Shown here piece by piece: positions 1 to 8,536 of a stretch of DNA of 64,000 nucleotides. The stretch lies in assembly GCA_022729235.1 (NCBI GenBank), contig JALDAJ010000001.1, positions 62,001 to 126,000 of the forward strand, written 5' to 3'. Under the pieces are notes generated by a model that did no database searches, had not been told where the DNA came from, and saw only the letters and a program-made list of their open reading frames with translations. Position 1 is the first letter of the stretch. Each line of letters begins with the position of its first letter. A program made the position numbers and the translations under genes. This DNA comes from Candidatus Nanohalarchaeota archaeon. Lineage in GTDB: Archaea; Nanohalarchaeota; Nanosalinia; Nanosalinales; Nanosalinaceae.

Positions 1-175
1 TTTTTTGCACCTCGATTGCGTCATCGGTTGCAAGCCTTAGCAGGCCTGTGTCACTGAAAGAGGATGAAACTTTTTTATATACCACGCGGACTCGGTGAGA
101 GCTACAGCTATTGAGAAACACAACCATAGTCATGCCGTTTTACTTATCCCGATAGCTCTAGCTTCATTTCTCTCC

Positions 176-781
176 ATGGACGACTACAGGCTTGTTAACG
201 CAGCTGTCGACAACGTGAAGAACTATCTCAGGGCGATAGACGCCGACCCCGCCGAAGTGGAGGTATCACTCCAACCTTATTTCGACGAGGAAGGAGATAC
301 GGTACGGATAGACTACCGCGCCTCGATCTCACAGGGAGAGATAGAGCTAGACCATAGGATTGAGAGAAGCCATGAGTTCCACAACAGCCAGGACTATGAG
401 CTGGATTATATCCTCTGGGTGGAAGAGTTCCTGCAAGAGTTCCGGGGTGCACGTATCAACTATATGTCCGCCCCTCTGACAGGAGAGATGATAGATACAT
501 CTGTGGAAAACGTGAAAAATTTTCTCCAAGTGATACGGGAGGAGCCGGAGAACATATCTATACTTGTTGAGCCCGACTATGATGATGAACTGGAGTCATG
601 GATTATAGAATATTACGTGCGGCCGACAGAACTGGATGTTACTTCCTCAATGAGTATGCAAGAACCGCTGGGAGAAACAGAAGAAGAGTTCAAAGCTGTT
701 TACACTCTATGGATAGCCCGGTTTAAAGAAGAGTTCCCTGAATCAGAGATGTTCTATCCTGAAATAGAAGACATCCTATAA
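176..781 (+). CDS. hypothetical acidic protein with two related halves
   Basis: Function not recognised. The 201-residue product consists of two diverged copies of one unit. Each opens with a helix of pattern V-x-NVKN-(Y/F)-L (residues about 10-18 and 110-118), continues with an acidic beta-rich stretch, and closes with a (Y/T)LW-(V/I)-x-x-F helix. I prefer the ATG at 176 because the first unit begins there; a GTG at 95 would add 27 unrelated residues. A TATA-like run lies at 73-80. No signal peptide or membrane segment is seen. It converges on the gene ending at 782. Confidence 0.6.
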   Translation: MDDYRLVNAAVDNVKNYLRAIDADPAEVEVSLQPYFDEEGDTVRIDYRASISQGEIELDHRIERSHEFHNSQDYELDYILWVEEFLQEFRGARINYMSAPLTGEMIDTSVENVKNFLQVIREEPENISILVEPDYDDELESWIIEYYVRPTELDVTSSMSMQEPLGETEEEFKAVYTLWIARFKEEFPESEMFYPEIEDIL

Positions 782-1009
782 CTATTGCTGTTCCGGGTCG
801 AATTCCGCCAGTTTGTCGCTTTCGATGTAGTCCAGCTCCTCTTCCAGTTCACGGATGAGAAGGTTGAGATCGTGTCTCTGGCGCTCGGTTGCGGCTTCGT
901 AACTTTCCAGTTCGTTAACCAGTTTGCTGCTCAGAAGCTCTACAAGTGCGTGTTCAGAGTTTGCATCACGGAATTCGTCGAGAACCTCCAGTACTTCTTC
1001 TCTTTCCAT
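782..1009 (-). CDS. small coiled-coil hypothetical protein
   Basis: A 75-residue, very acidic protein with heptad-like Leu/Ile spacing through most of its length (residues about 5-65), so probably a helical hairpin or coiled coil. No catalytic motif or cysteine is present. It lies just downstream of another coiled-coil gene on the same strand with a 26-bp gap, so the two may be co-transcribed. No family recognised. Confidence 0.55.
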   Translation of the reverse strand: MEREEVLEVLDEFRDANSEHALVELLSSKLVNELESYEAATERQRHDLNLLIRELEEELDYIESDKLAEFDPEQQ

Positions 1010-1035
1010 AACAAGTGATTGTAGGAGCCAGTTTT

Positions 1036-1779
1036 TTATTCTTCTCGCGGGGATATTATATCCTCGACCGCTGTCCTGTTATCCTCGAACTCCATAAGGA
1101 TCTCTCTTACATCACGCTCGATACCTTGATCCTCCTGTAAACCTGCTTCAAGATCGTTAACTGTTCTTTCCATATCATCTGCGAGGTAGAGCATATCCTC
1201 TATCATCTGTTTCGCGCGGAGAAACTTCTGCTGTCTGAGAAATAGCGGTCCCCGGTCGATTTCAGGAACATCGATTTCACGTGTCTCGGGCGGTGAAGGA
1301 ACCTCGCTACTCAGTTGGTCGACGTTTCGAGAATCCGTGAGACCTGCCTGTGTAGTCTTAGACCGTTGCTGGTTTGATGGCGGAGTATCCGATGCGGTCT
1401 CGTCAAGCTGCTGTTGCTGGGGCTCCTGTGGAGCCGGCTGTTGACTCTGCTGTCCTTCCTGCCAGGTATCTTGCTGTTCTTCACCGAACTTTTCCTCGAA
1501 CTCGTCAAGTTCCTCCTCCATTTCCCCTCCAGATCCGTTCTGGGAAACTGGGTCGAAAGAGTCTGTACCAGAATTTTCAAAACTCTGGGACTGCTGTGAT
1601 GCGCCAGTACTCTGCTCTGCTCCTTCATCAAAACCTGTTTCAAAATCCTCTCCAAGACCTGCTTCGTCCCCTACTTCTTCTCCCACGGCTTTTCCATCTT
1701 CAACCATCTCTTTTATCTGCTCCATATTCTCCCGGAGCTTCTCCTTGTCATCGTTCCCGAAATCGAACATCCTGTCCAA
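1036..1779 (-). CDS. acidic hypothetical protein with Gln-rich linker and C-terminal coiled coil
   Basis: 247 residues in three parts: an acidic N-terminal helix region (about 1-45), a low-complexity Gln/Ser/Glu/Pro linker (about 50-160), and a helical C-terminal region (about 170-245) beginning with a RGPLFLRQQKF segment and likely to form a coiled coil. The layout suggests a scaffold or adaptor with a folded C-terminal domain. No membrane segment or enzyme motif is seen and no family is recognised. Confidence 0.6.
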   Translation of the reverse strand: MDRMFDFGNDDKEKLRENMEQIKEMVEDGKAVGEEVGDEAGLGEDFETGFDEGAEQSTGASQQSQSFENSGTDSFDPVSQNGSGGEMEEELDEFEEKFGEEQQDTWQEGQQSQQPAPQEPQQQQLDETASDTPPSNQQRSKTTQAGLTDSRNVDQLSSEVPSPPETREIDVPEIDRGPLFLRQQKFLRAKQMIEDMLYLADDMERTVNDLEAGLQEDQGIERDVREILMEFEDNRTAVEDIISPREE

Positions 1780-1842
1780 GAATAGCCCGAGCTCGGGTTT
1801 AAATATTCCGGTAGTCTCAAGGCATTCCCGGCAACCAGGAAA

Positions 1843-2382
1843 TCACTGGGATTTTCCTGCATGTTCAACAGCTTCTTCCACGAAATCCTCGAAGCGCTCC
1901 TCGTAGCTCTCATCTATAAGTTCTCCCTCTTCATCGAATACATCCCGAACGTTAGATATCGGAAGATGCGGTCCCGGTTCAGCGTTCAGCGCGAGCGTGA
2001 TGTCTTGAAGATGGTCGAGAGCTCTTACACCGCCGAAGCCGCCGGCTGATACTGTCACGTACGAGAATGGCTTGTCTTCATATTCAGGATAGAGGTAGTC
2101 GAGCAGGTTCTTCAACGCGCCGGGGATCGAGTGGTTGTATTCCGGGGTAACCAGTACGACTCCATCCGATTCTTCTACTTTCTGTCCGAACTCTTCTACG
2201 TCTTCCGGCGGATCCCCAGAATCTGTATATCTACGTGTACCGAGGAACGGTATCTCTTTCTCCGCAGGATCGAAAAGTTCAGCCCCGTATCCTTTTTCAC
2301 TCAAAACCTCAACTGCTTTCCTGGCAGCATGGATACTTCTCCTCTGCTCTCTTACAGTACCTACGACAACCAAGAAATTCAT
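1843..2382 (-). CDS. NAD(P)H-dependent FMN reductase-like flavoprotein
   Basis: The 179-residue protein has the flavodoxin-like fold of the NADPH-dependent FMN reductase / quinone reductase family. It starts with a beta strand and GTVRE phosphate-binding loop (residues 7-11), has the family motif TPEYNHSIPGALKNLLDYL near residue 80-100, and a SAGGFGG segment contacting the flavin. It likely reduces quinones, FMN or azo compounds with NAD(P)H in the cytosol. The ATG at 2382 is chosen over an upstream one at 2415 because the first strand starts here and a G-rich Shine-Dalgarno run immediately precedes it. Confidence 0.85.
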   Translation of the reverse strand: MNFLVVVGTVREQRRSIHAARKAVEVLSEKGYGAELFDPAEKEIPFLGTRRYTDSGDPPEDVEEFGQKVEESDGVVLVTPEYNHSIPGALKNLLDYLYPEYEDKPFSYVTVSAGGFGGVRALDHLQDITLALNAEPGPHLPISNVRDVFDEEGELIDESYEERFEDFVEEAVEHAGKSQ

Positions 2383-2420
2383 GCTACCCCCCCTATATAA
2401 CAACCTGTTATTCAAGCCCT

Positions 2421-2663
2421 TTATTCTTCCTGTTCTTCTATGAAGTCTTTCACTCGCGTCTTTACTTCAGCCCGTGAAAAACTGTTCTCATCGATGTCGA
2501 ACACAATCTCGCTCTCTATAGAGATTCTTAAGACCCCGTCTTCGGACGGAACCAGTTCTACCTTGTCAAATTCCTCCGGGTAGTTCTCAAGGATCTCTTC
2601 AGCCGCCTCAACAGCTTTACCTAGGTGACCACAGTCCGTGCAGTAGTCTATAGTCAGTTTCAT
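2421..2663 (-). CDS. Rdx/SelW-type thioredoxin-like redox protein
   Basis: An 80-residue protein starting MKLTIDYCTDCGHLGKA, the hallmark of the SelT/SelW/SelH (Rdx) family: a beta strand followed by a CxxC redox motif at residues 8 and 11. Here both positions are cysteine, not selenocysteine. The rest alternates strands and helices as expected for the small thioredoxin-like fold. The start at 2663 lies 8 bp past the rps2 stop, so it is probably translated from the rps2 transcript. Family assignment is good; the physiological substrate is unknown. Confidence 0.75.
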   Translation of the reverse strand: MKLTIDYCTDCGHLGKAVEAAEEILENYPEEFDKVELVPSEDGVLRISIESEIVFDIDENSFSRAEVKTRVKDFIEEQEE

Positions 2664-2670
2664 CGATTGT

Positions 2671-3279
2671 TTACTCTTCTTCCTCTTCGGGTTTAAAGTC
2701 TTCGAGATCGTACTCAAGTTCTTCTCCCTTGGCGTCCGCCATCTGCCGGGCTATCAAGAAGTAAACTGTCGCGACCGCGCTACCGCTCTTGTTGTTGGCA
2801 GGGATAGCAAGGTCAACATTTTCCAGCGTGTCCGCAGAGTCAGCTATAGCTATAACAGGTATCTTGGCATCTACCGCCTCGTTAATCGCCTGCGAATCCT
2901 TCTCCGGGTCAGAAACCATCACCAGCCCAGGTTCAACGAAATCGTCTGACTGCGGGTTGGTGAGCGTTCCCGGGGTAAAGCGACCTGCGATTCTCTCAGC
3001 GCCGACAGATTCTGCAAACCTTGTGACCGGTAAAAGAGCTTCCTCGCTCCTCGCAACCACCAGGATATCCTCCGGCTCATAGTTCCTGAGGAACTGTGCC
3101 GCATCTCTTATACGCTCGTCAGTCTGTTTAAGATCAAGTACTGCGAGCTGGTTCTTCTTCACGTGAAATATGTATTTTTCCATGTCAGTGTGCTGGGACT
3201 TAGTACCGATGTGGACACCGTTTGACAGGTACTCCTCACGGTCGATTAGAAGGTCTTCCTCTGCTTGTTGTTCGGTCAT
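2671..3279 (-). CDS. rps2: 30S ribosomal protein S2 (uS2)
   Basis: A 202-residue archaeal/eukaryotic-type uS2. Visible signatures are YLSNGVHIGTKSQHTDMEKYI near residue 18, the IRDAAQFL helix, and the C-terminal IPVIAIADSADTLENVDLAIPANNKS block that defines this ribosomal family. It is a structural protein of the small subunit. In many archaea rps2 is linked to the enolase gene, and enolase is 728 bp upstream here, separated by one unrecognised gene. Confidence 0.95.
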   Translation of the reverse strand: MTEQQAEEDLLIDREEYLSNGVHIGTKSQHTDMEKYIFHVKKNQLAVLDLKQTDERIRDAAQFLRNYEPEDILVVARSEEALLPVTRFAESVGAERIAGRFTPGTLTNPQSDDFVEPGLVMVSDPEKDSQAINEAVDAKIPVIAIADSADTLENVDLAIPANNKSGSAVATVYFLIARQMADAKGEELEYDLEDFKPEEEEE

Positions 3280-3336
3280 ACGAGGGCTTTGAGGAACAAA
3301 TATTAAATAAGGTCTAGATTAGATGCTATCCTGTTA

Positions 3337-3954
3337 TCAATATCTTACCCACATCCTTCCTTTGTACCCCTCCTCTCCTGCATCCTTGTGATGTTCAAGA
3401 AGTGTATGTGGTCTTGTCTCATAAAGACCGTCAAAAAGGGTGTCAGCGACAGGTTTACCTCCTATGCTCTCACCCTCATTGTAGTGGAAAAACTCTCTGT
3501 CAGCATTGGGCTGCCACCGGGACTCTGACTTAAGGTTTAAGTAAAAATCATAGGCTACAGAACCTATTTCTTCTCCAGCTACATCGCCTCCTTCCGCGGG
3601 AAAGAACACCTCCGCGATTATCCTTGCATCCTCATCTGACTGTGACTCTTCCGGCAGGTTATAGGCTCCTCTGACCTGTGCTTCAAAATGAAAGGTTTCA
3701 AGAGATACTTCCCTCTCTTCCAGCCCCATAGAGAACAAGTTATGGAACTCTTCCTCAATTCTGTTCTCTACCGCCATTCCAGGGTGTTTATCATCTACCC
3801 ATGTCTGCGGAAGCTTAATGTTACCCCTAAAATTGCCTTTATCAGCTAGCTTGCGCTTTAGAGCGGTGTCGTACCCATTTCGCCGTATAAGTTCCTGGGA
3901 AGGACCGGAAACAACTTCAAAATTCTTCCCGCCAAAGCCATCCGGATATACCAT
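3337..3954 (-). CDS. hypothetical protein
   Basis: A 205-residue acidic soluble protein with no signal peptide or transmembrane segment. It mixes predicted strands (an EVSLETFHFEAQVRGAYNL region near residue 85 and a SVAYDFYLNL region near 135) with charged loops. No family recognised and no catalytic motif stands out. It sits between enolase and rps2 on the same strand and may be an insertion into that old pairing. Confidence 0.6.
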   Translation of the reverse strand: MVYPDGFGGKNFEVVSGPSQELIRRNGYDTALKRKLADKGNFRGNIKLPQTWVDDKHPGMAVENRIEEEFHNLFSMGLEEREVSLETFHFEAQVRGAYNLPEESQSDEDARIIAEVFFPAEGGDVAGEEIGSVAYDFYLNLKSESRWQPNADREFFHYNEGESIGGKPVADTLFDGLYETRPHTLLEHHKDAGEEGYKGRMWVRY

Positions 3955-4006
3955 GGGTGCAGGTTTCTTTACCTGCTTTTAACCGATAGTTACAGGTTAA
4001 TAGATG

Positions 4007-5128
4007 CTATAGACTGTACATCTCCACTCCATCAATTTCATCCCATAGCCGGATGAGCCTGTTGAGTTTCGCGATGCGGATGTCGGCGATACCTGCCTTT
4101 ATGAACGGGCATCCCCACTCCAGCGCCAGGTGGCTGATGGTCGAGTCACAGGTCTCCCCGCTCCTGTGAGATATGACGGGCGTGTAATCGTTCTCTTTCG
4201 CAAGTTCCACAGTTTCTTTTGCATCTGATACCGTCCCTATCTGGTTGGGCTTGACTATGAGTGAGTTGCATGCGCCGTTATCGATTCCTTCCTGCAACCT
4301 CTCTTTATTGGTGGTGAACAGGTCGTCTCCGCATACCAGCACGTCCGGGTTCTTTTTCGTGAGTTTGGCGTGCATCCGGAAGTCTTCCTGGTCGAACGGA
4401 TCTTCTACATAGAGTAAATCAAACTCATCGATAAGTTTCTGGACAAATTTAAGCATCTCTTTGGGCTCCAGGTCCTGTCTCATAGAGTCGATACGATACT
4501 TGCCATCCCTGTAGAGTTCGCCCGCGGCAATATCCAGACCGAGGCGAGCATCGTACTTGTCCGCGACCTTCTTCACTGCCTTAAGCGTCTGCTCATCATC
4601 CATGGATGTGATAAGAGCACCTTCATCGTTCATGCCCTTAACTTTCTGTGAGTAGCGCTCTTTCAGTTCCAGGTATATTTTCGTGTTGGTCTTCACGGCT
4701 TCTGGAAAACTCTCCGCATTGACCGGGACGACAAGGAACTCCTGTATCGCAGTATTACCGCCGTGCTCTCCTCCTCCAACGACATTGCTGAGCGGGTAAG
4801 GGAACTGGTTACCGTGGTCGAATCCTGCGGCGTTCTTGAAGGCGAAGCTAGAAGCAATCGATACAGCTCCTATCCTTGAAAAGTCATCAGTATCGTCCAG
4901 CTCTTTCAGTTTCCCGTCGAAATCTTCCTGTGACATGTCACGGTCCTCCAGTTTCTTCAGCAGTTCTTCTGTCGCGTCGAGGTGTTCCGGTACCGAGCAG
5001 TTGACCTCGTGCCTCCCGGTCGAGGCGCCTGACGGAGCTTTTCCCGTACACCTATTTATCTCCGCCTCTACCGTCGGTTTTGTCCTTGAATCGATGATCT
5101 CCCGTAGCTGGATTGAATCAATCTTCAT
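4007..5128 (-). CDS. eno: enolase (phosphopyruvate hydratase)
   Basis: Catalyses interconversion of 2-phosphoglycerate and phosphoenolpyruvate. Motifs in order: ASTGRHE substrate loop (about 34-40), GGGEHGGNTAIQEF, NDEGALI with a catalytic Glu, the Mg ligands in LGLDIAAGE, YVEDPF and VCGDDLFTTN, the lysine in LIVKPNQIGT, the ISHRSGET loop, and GIADIRIAKLNRL with the second active-site lysine region. I use the ATG at 5128, which begins the first strand; an upstream ATG at 5179 adds 17 odd residues. At 373 residues it is shorter than the usual 410-430, mainly through compact loops, yet every catalytic block is present. Confidence 0.95.
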   Translation of the reverse strand: MKIDSIQLREIIDSRTKPTVEAEINRCTGKAPSGASTGRHEVNCSVPEHLDATEELLKKLEDRDMSQEDFDGKLKELDDTDDFSRIGAVSIASSFAFKNAAGFDHGNQFPYPLSNVVGGGEHGGNTAIQEFLVVPVNAESFPEAVKTNTKIYLELKERYSQKVKGMNDEGALITSMDDEQTLKAVKKVADKYDARLGLDIAAGELYRDGKYRIDSMRQDLEPKEMLKFVQKLIDEFDLLYVEDPFDQEDFRMHAKLTKKNPDVLVCGDDLFTTNKERLQEGIDNGACNSLIVKPNQIGTVSDAKETVELAKENDYTPVISHRSGETCDSTISHLALEWGCPFIKAGIADIRIAKLNRLIRLWDEIDGVEMYSL

Positions 5129-5204
5129 ACCGAAAAATTGTCGGGATGGTTTAAACCATCTTGGCTCTCTTTTAGACACGTCTAAACAGGATTCACAGAA
5201 AAAC

Positions 5205-5212
5205 CTATAAAG
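5205..5212 (+). promoter_or_regulatory. TATA box for the KaiC-like gene
   Basis: CTATAAAG preceded by an A-rich stretch that could act as a BRE. Its centre is about 26 nt before the ATG at 5235, the spacing expected for a leaderless archaeal transcript. The promoter lies between divergent enolase and the KaiC-like gene. Confidence 0.6.
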
Positions 5213-5234
5213 CCTGCTTAGAACCTATTCTCGT

Positions 5235-5903
5235 ATGGTTGAAAGAGTCGGCACTGGAGTTCCAGGTCTTGATGAAAATCTGGATGGAGGTTTTCCTGAA
5301 GGCTCTGTGACTCTGATAACTGGAGGACCAGGTTCTGGTAAAACCACTTTCTGCACACAGTTCCTCGCTGAAGGGCTGCGTAACGAGGAGAGCTGTCTTT
5401 ACCTGACGACAGGACAGAGCCCGGACGAGATAAGGAGAGATGCGAAGGAGTTCGGTATCGACTTTGATAACTACTTCGAGAACCTGTCGATGGCACACAT
5501 CAATCCTTCACGGGAGCTGGAAAGCGAGATAATCGAGTACATCCAGGGAGAAGAGTTCGACAGGATAGTACTTGACTCACTCAGCGTATTCGAGATGTAC
5601 TGGGGTGAGAAAGATGGTCTCCGGAAATATCTTAACAGGATAATCGAACGCCTCAAGGATATGGATGCAACAGCAGTGGTTACTTCCGAACTTCCCGAAA
5701 ACAGGTCAGGCAAGCTTTCAAGATTCGGTATAGCCGAGTTTGTGGTTGACGGGGTTATTCGGCTTGAGGGCTTTGCTCTTGGAGATACCACCTACCGTTC
5801 TGCACAGATAGTGAAGATGAGGAGAACTAATATAGAGGGTGATTTGATGGAGGTCATAATAGATGAGAACGGTATCCGAATTGAGGAAGAAGAGAAAATA
5901 TAG
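5235..5903 (+). CDS. single-domain KaiC/RadA-superfamily ATPase
   Basis: A 222-residue RecA-fold ATPase of the archaeal KaiC-like/GvpD type. It opens with VGTGVPGLDENLDGGFPEG, the family's N-terminal signature, then Walker A GGPGSGKTT at about 30-38 and Walker B RIVLDSLS at about 110-117. One KaiC domain is present. Such proteins are common in archaea as signalling or motility-linked ATPases (established for the family); a specific role cannot be read here. The gene has its own TATA box and is probably leaderless. Confidence 0.85.
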   Translation: MVERVGTGVPGLDENLDGGFPEGSVTLITGGPGSGKTTFCTQFLAEGLRNEESCLYLTTGQSPDEIRRDAKEFGIDFDNYFENLSMAHINPSRELESEIIEYIQGEEFDRIVLDSLSVFEMYWGEKDGLRKYLNRIIERLKDMDATAVVTSELPENRSGKLSRFGIAEFVVDGVIRLEGFALGDTTYRSAQIVKMRRTNIEGDLMEVIIDENGIRIEEEEKI

Positions 5904-5946
5904 CTAAGATCAATCTTTTTACCTCATCTTCACTACAACTTCTATA

Positions 5947-6786
5947 ATGCAGGATTTCAAAAAGTTGGAGACAGAGTTCTTTCTTGATTCAGATCCTGGA
6001 GATAAACATCTGGAAGCACTTATTGAAATGGTCCAGTCCTCTTTTACCGCAGACGGTTTACCTACGAAGGAGGACATAAGAGACCATTTACTCGGGAAAG
6101 ACCTGACTCTCGTAATGACTCTAGACAACAGAGAGCCTGTAAGTTTCGGTAGCGTCCTGCGCGAGAATGACCTAATTATCCAGCATGGGGCGGCAGTAGA
6201 TAAGAATTACAGGGGCGAGAAACTCGCCAACATTCCGGTGGATCTAGCCACGCTACTGGAAGCTGAAGAAGATGAGTTCATGGTCGGAGGACGACACCAG
6301 TCAACTTATTACCCAGAATATCTTGAAAAAAGGGCTGAGTACTACCCTCAACCTGGAGAGCCTTTTCCAGACAAATTTGAAGAATACTTGAAAACGCTCT
6401 GGAAGTTCTATTCTCCGGATGCAGAGCTCGAAGACCAGGTTATGAAGGAATCACACACTCCTCTTTATGCGGATAAACACCTTAGACGATACGAAAAATC
6501 GCTTTCAAAGTACGTGGATGTTGAACTAGATCTTTTCCAGGGTGACGCAATTCTTACAGTAGGAGAGACAAGCATCTGGAGGCTTCTAAAGGCGCTCGGT
6601 GAAGATCTGGATGACTCCTCATACTTCCCTGAAATCTCTTTAGTTGACAGAGAATTACGGCATACCAAGACAGGTCCTGATGAAATACTCGCTCTTTTTG
6701 GCGGAGAAGAACCAGAATACTCGAGAAAATCTGGAGATTATGAAGAAGATATGGAACGCCTAATATCGATGTTGGATTCAAGGTGA
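5947..6786 (+). CDS. putative GNAT-like N-acetyltransferase domain protein
   Basis: A 279-residue soluble protein. Residues about 50-105 resemble a GNAT core: a strand with VSFGSVLRENDLII, then HGAAVDKNYRGEKLAN, where the basic glycine-containing loop recalls the acetyl-CoA pyrophosphate loop. The remaining two thirds are helical and acidic with no match I recognise. It follows the KaiC-like gene by 43 bp on the same strand. The GNAT assignment is tentative. Confidence 0.45.
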   Translation: MQDFKKLETEFFLDSDPGDKHLEALIEMVQSSFTADGLPTKEDIRDHLLGKDLTLVMTLDNREPVSFGSVLRENDLIIQHGAAVDKNYRGEKLANIPVDLATLLEAEEDEFMVGGRHQSTYYPEYLEKRAEYYPQPGEPFPDKFEEYLKTLWKFYSPDAELEDQVMKESHTPLYADKHLRRYEKSLSKYVDVELDLFQGDAILTVGETSIWRLLKALGEDLDDSSYFPEISLVDRELRHTKTGPDEILALFGGEEPEYSRKSGDYEEDMERLISMLDSR

Positions 6787-6845
6787 CCGAAAAACCAGAC
6801 CATACCAGAAATCCTAATTATACCTATTATACATCTTGTAAGACC

Positions 6846-6853
6846 TTATAAAA
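6846..6853 (+). promoter_or_regulatory. TATA box for the V4R-like gene
   Basis: TTATAAAA lies 86-93 nt upstream of the ATG at 6939. A start about 25 nt downstream would give a leader of roughly 60 nt, and a GGTAGGA Shine-Dalgarno-like run sits just before the ATG, so this gene is probably not leaderless. Confidence 0.5.
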
Positions 6854-6938
6854 TACTCTAGAAGAAAATTATAGACACATGAGAATTCATCAACTACATA
6901 AATGTTAGAAGATTAAGAACAGGTAAAAAGGTAGGAAA

Positions 6939-7475
6939 ATGGCTCTGGGAGAATTAATAAAAGATTTAATCCGTTCCAACACCCTCACATATGAAGAAGG
7001 TCACATAGAAATACTGGACATACCAGGAGTCATGCTGCCCGCATCCACCTATTTTGACTTACTGGAGGAAGTAGCGCGGAGGACAGATGAAGATGTTCTT
7101 GATATACTATTTGAAGTCGGTCTAAGACACGGCGAAGTAGCAGTCGAAGATGTAGGTCGGAAAAACAACACGAGCAAAAGACAGTTTATAGAAACCATAA
7201 AAACAGGGAACGTCATGGGAATGGGAAAAATTACGGTAGAATACCACAACCTAGAAGAAGAAGTCCTGGTAACCAGTATAAAAGGATCTCCCCTGAACTC
7301 GCTGTTCAGAGAATCGGATGTCCTCAACCCCAACGGTCCTGTACATCATTTCTTCCGCGGAGTAATGCACACTATTAGCGAGGAGATGTTCAATGCAGAA
7401 GTAGAGTCGGAAGAGGAGCAATGCGAGTACCTTGGAGACGATAAATGCGTAATAAGATGTGAAACTATTCGGTAG
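6939..7475 (+). CDS. V4R-domain-like sensory or ligand-binding protein
   Basis: 178 residues ending in EQCEYLGDDKCVIRCET, which matches the C-terminal cysteine signature of V4R (4-vinyl reductase-like) domains. These small-molecule-binding domains are related to heme NO-binding proteins. The three cysteines (near residues 162, 169 and 173) could bind metal or a ligand. The N-terminal half is helical and includes an ILFEVGLRHGE segment. No DNA-binding or kinase domain is attached. It converges on a methyltransferase gene 8 bp away. Confidence 0.6.
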   Translation: MALGELIKDLIRSNTLTYEEGHIEILDIPGVMLPASTYFDLLEEVARRTDEDVLDILFEVGLRHGEVAVEDVGRKNNTSKRQFIETIKTGNVMGMGKITVEYHNLEEEVLVTSIKGSPLNSLFRESDVLNPNGPVHHFFRGVMHTISEEMFNAEVESEEEQCEYLGDDKCVIRCETIR

Positions 7476-7483
7476 ACTCTGCA

Positions 7484-8305
7484 TTAGCCTAGTGCTTGCT
7501 TCTGGGCTCTGATGAACTCCATTTTAGGATCGTCTACTGTCTCTCTAGTGATCTCTTCATCTGAAGCCTCCAGAATAGCCTCTATCTGGCCTACTCCTTC
7601 ACCATACACCTCTAGTCGGTCTTCGTGTCGAACGGAGTATGAAGCGTTCTCTAGCATAGCCGCAACGCACTCTTTGGACCAGTAGTACTGTCTAAGAGGT
7701 TCTATCTCCTTACCCTCCAGGAAACCATTGTAACCGTCCAGACCGGCATCCATCCATACCTCGTGGTCTATAGGGACTTCGATATAATCTACTTTCCTGT
7801 CCTCATCATAACCTGTGCTTAACGGAGCGTTTTCCCCGGGCCACGTTATCCACAGTTCGCCGTCCTGTCTCAGAGCATCTCTTACTGGATTCTGAATAAC
7901 ACTCTCAAAATCTTCCAGTTCCTGGAAAGAGTTTATCGCCATCACTACATCCACACTCCCTTCTTTTCCATTCAATACGTCACGGCCATCCCCCTGTTCA
8001 ACATTGAAGTTATCTATCCCTGATGCATTCCCTTCAGCTTTTTCAGCCATAAAAGAAGATAACTCTATCCCCAGGAACATGTAGTCTCCGCCGAGACGGT
8101 CAGCCAGCTCATAGGACGTATAACCATCTCCGCATCCCCAATCAATAACTGTCAATCCCTCTTCTTCCCCGTAAAGTTTATCACGTAAATCCTCAAGCTG
8201 ACTGGTAAACATGTCTAGGTTATCATCTACTCTGCCCGGGGAGCTAGGGTATATACCTGCATTGTAGAGCGCATCCCACCCCGTTTCTATATCTGGATCG
8301 GTCAT
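7484..8305 (-). CDS. class I SAM-dependent methyltransferase
   Basis: A 273-residue protein with SAM-binding motif I DWGCGDGYTSYEL near residues 60-72, an acidic motif II (FLGIELS) and VDVVMAINSFQEL as the post-motif strand. It is a Rossmann-fold methyltransferase of unknown substrate. The region after about residue 165 has aromatic-rich inserts that probably shape the acceptor site. Not assignable to a named pathway. Confidence 0.85.
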   Translation of the reverse strand: MTDPDIETGWDALYNAGIYPSSPGRVDDNLDMFTSQLEDLRDKLYGEEEGLTVIDWGCGDGYTSYELADRLGGDYMFLGIELSSFMAEKAEGNASGIDNFNVEQGDGRDVLNGKEGSVDVVMAINSFQELEDFESVIQNPVRDALRQDGELWITWPGENAPLSTGYDEDRKVDYIEVPIDHEVWMDAGLDGYNGFLEGKEIEPLRQYYWSKECVAAMLENASYSVRHEDRLEVYGEGVGQIEAILEASDEEITRETVDDPKMEFIRAQKQALG

Positions 8306-8347
8306 AATACACTTATAGAATACAAAAAATAAGTAGGATGAGAAATG

Positions 8348-8536
8348 TTATTTTTTCACTGTGATAGGCAGCTTTCCTTCCTCGAGTTCCTTCTTCGCGA
8401 TGTCTCTCGGCTCCTGTGCGTCTGTATCAACGAAAACCGGTGCCCCCATCGCAATCTGCAGTGAGCGGGCGCCTATCATCCGTGCCCTTTCGTAACGTGT
8501 GTGTTCCGTCATAGTATCAAGCATCGTTGTCATCAT
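8348..8536 (-). CDS. rpoK: DNA-directed RNA polymerase subunit K (Rpo6)
   Basis: A 62-residue Rpb6/omega-type subunit with the canonical block TRYERARMIGARSLQIAMGAP, then RDIAKKELEEGKLPITVKK. It helps assemble and stabilise the polymerase clamp. The ATG at 8536 overlaps the stop of the upstream PAC2 gene (GGATGATG), suggesting translational coupling; an internal ATG at 8512 directly before the conserved block is an alternative start. Confidence 0.93.
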   Translation of the reverse strand: MMTTMLDTMTEHTRYERARMIGARSLQIAMGAPVFVDTDAQEPRDIAKKELEEGKLPITVKK

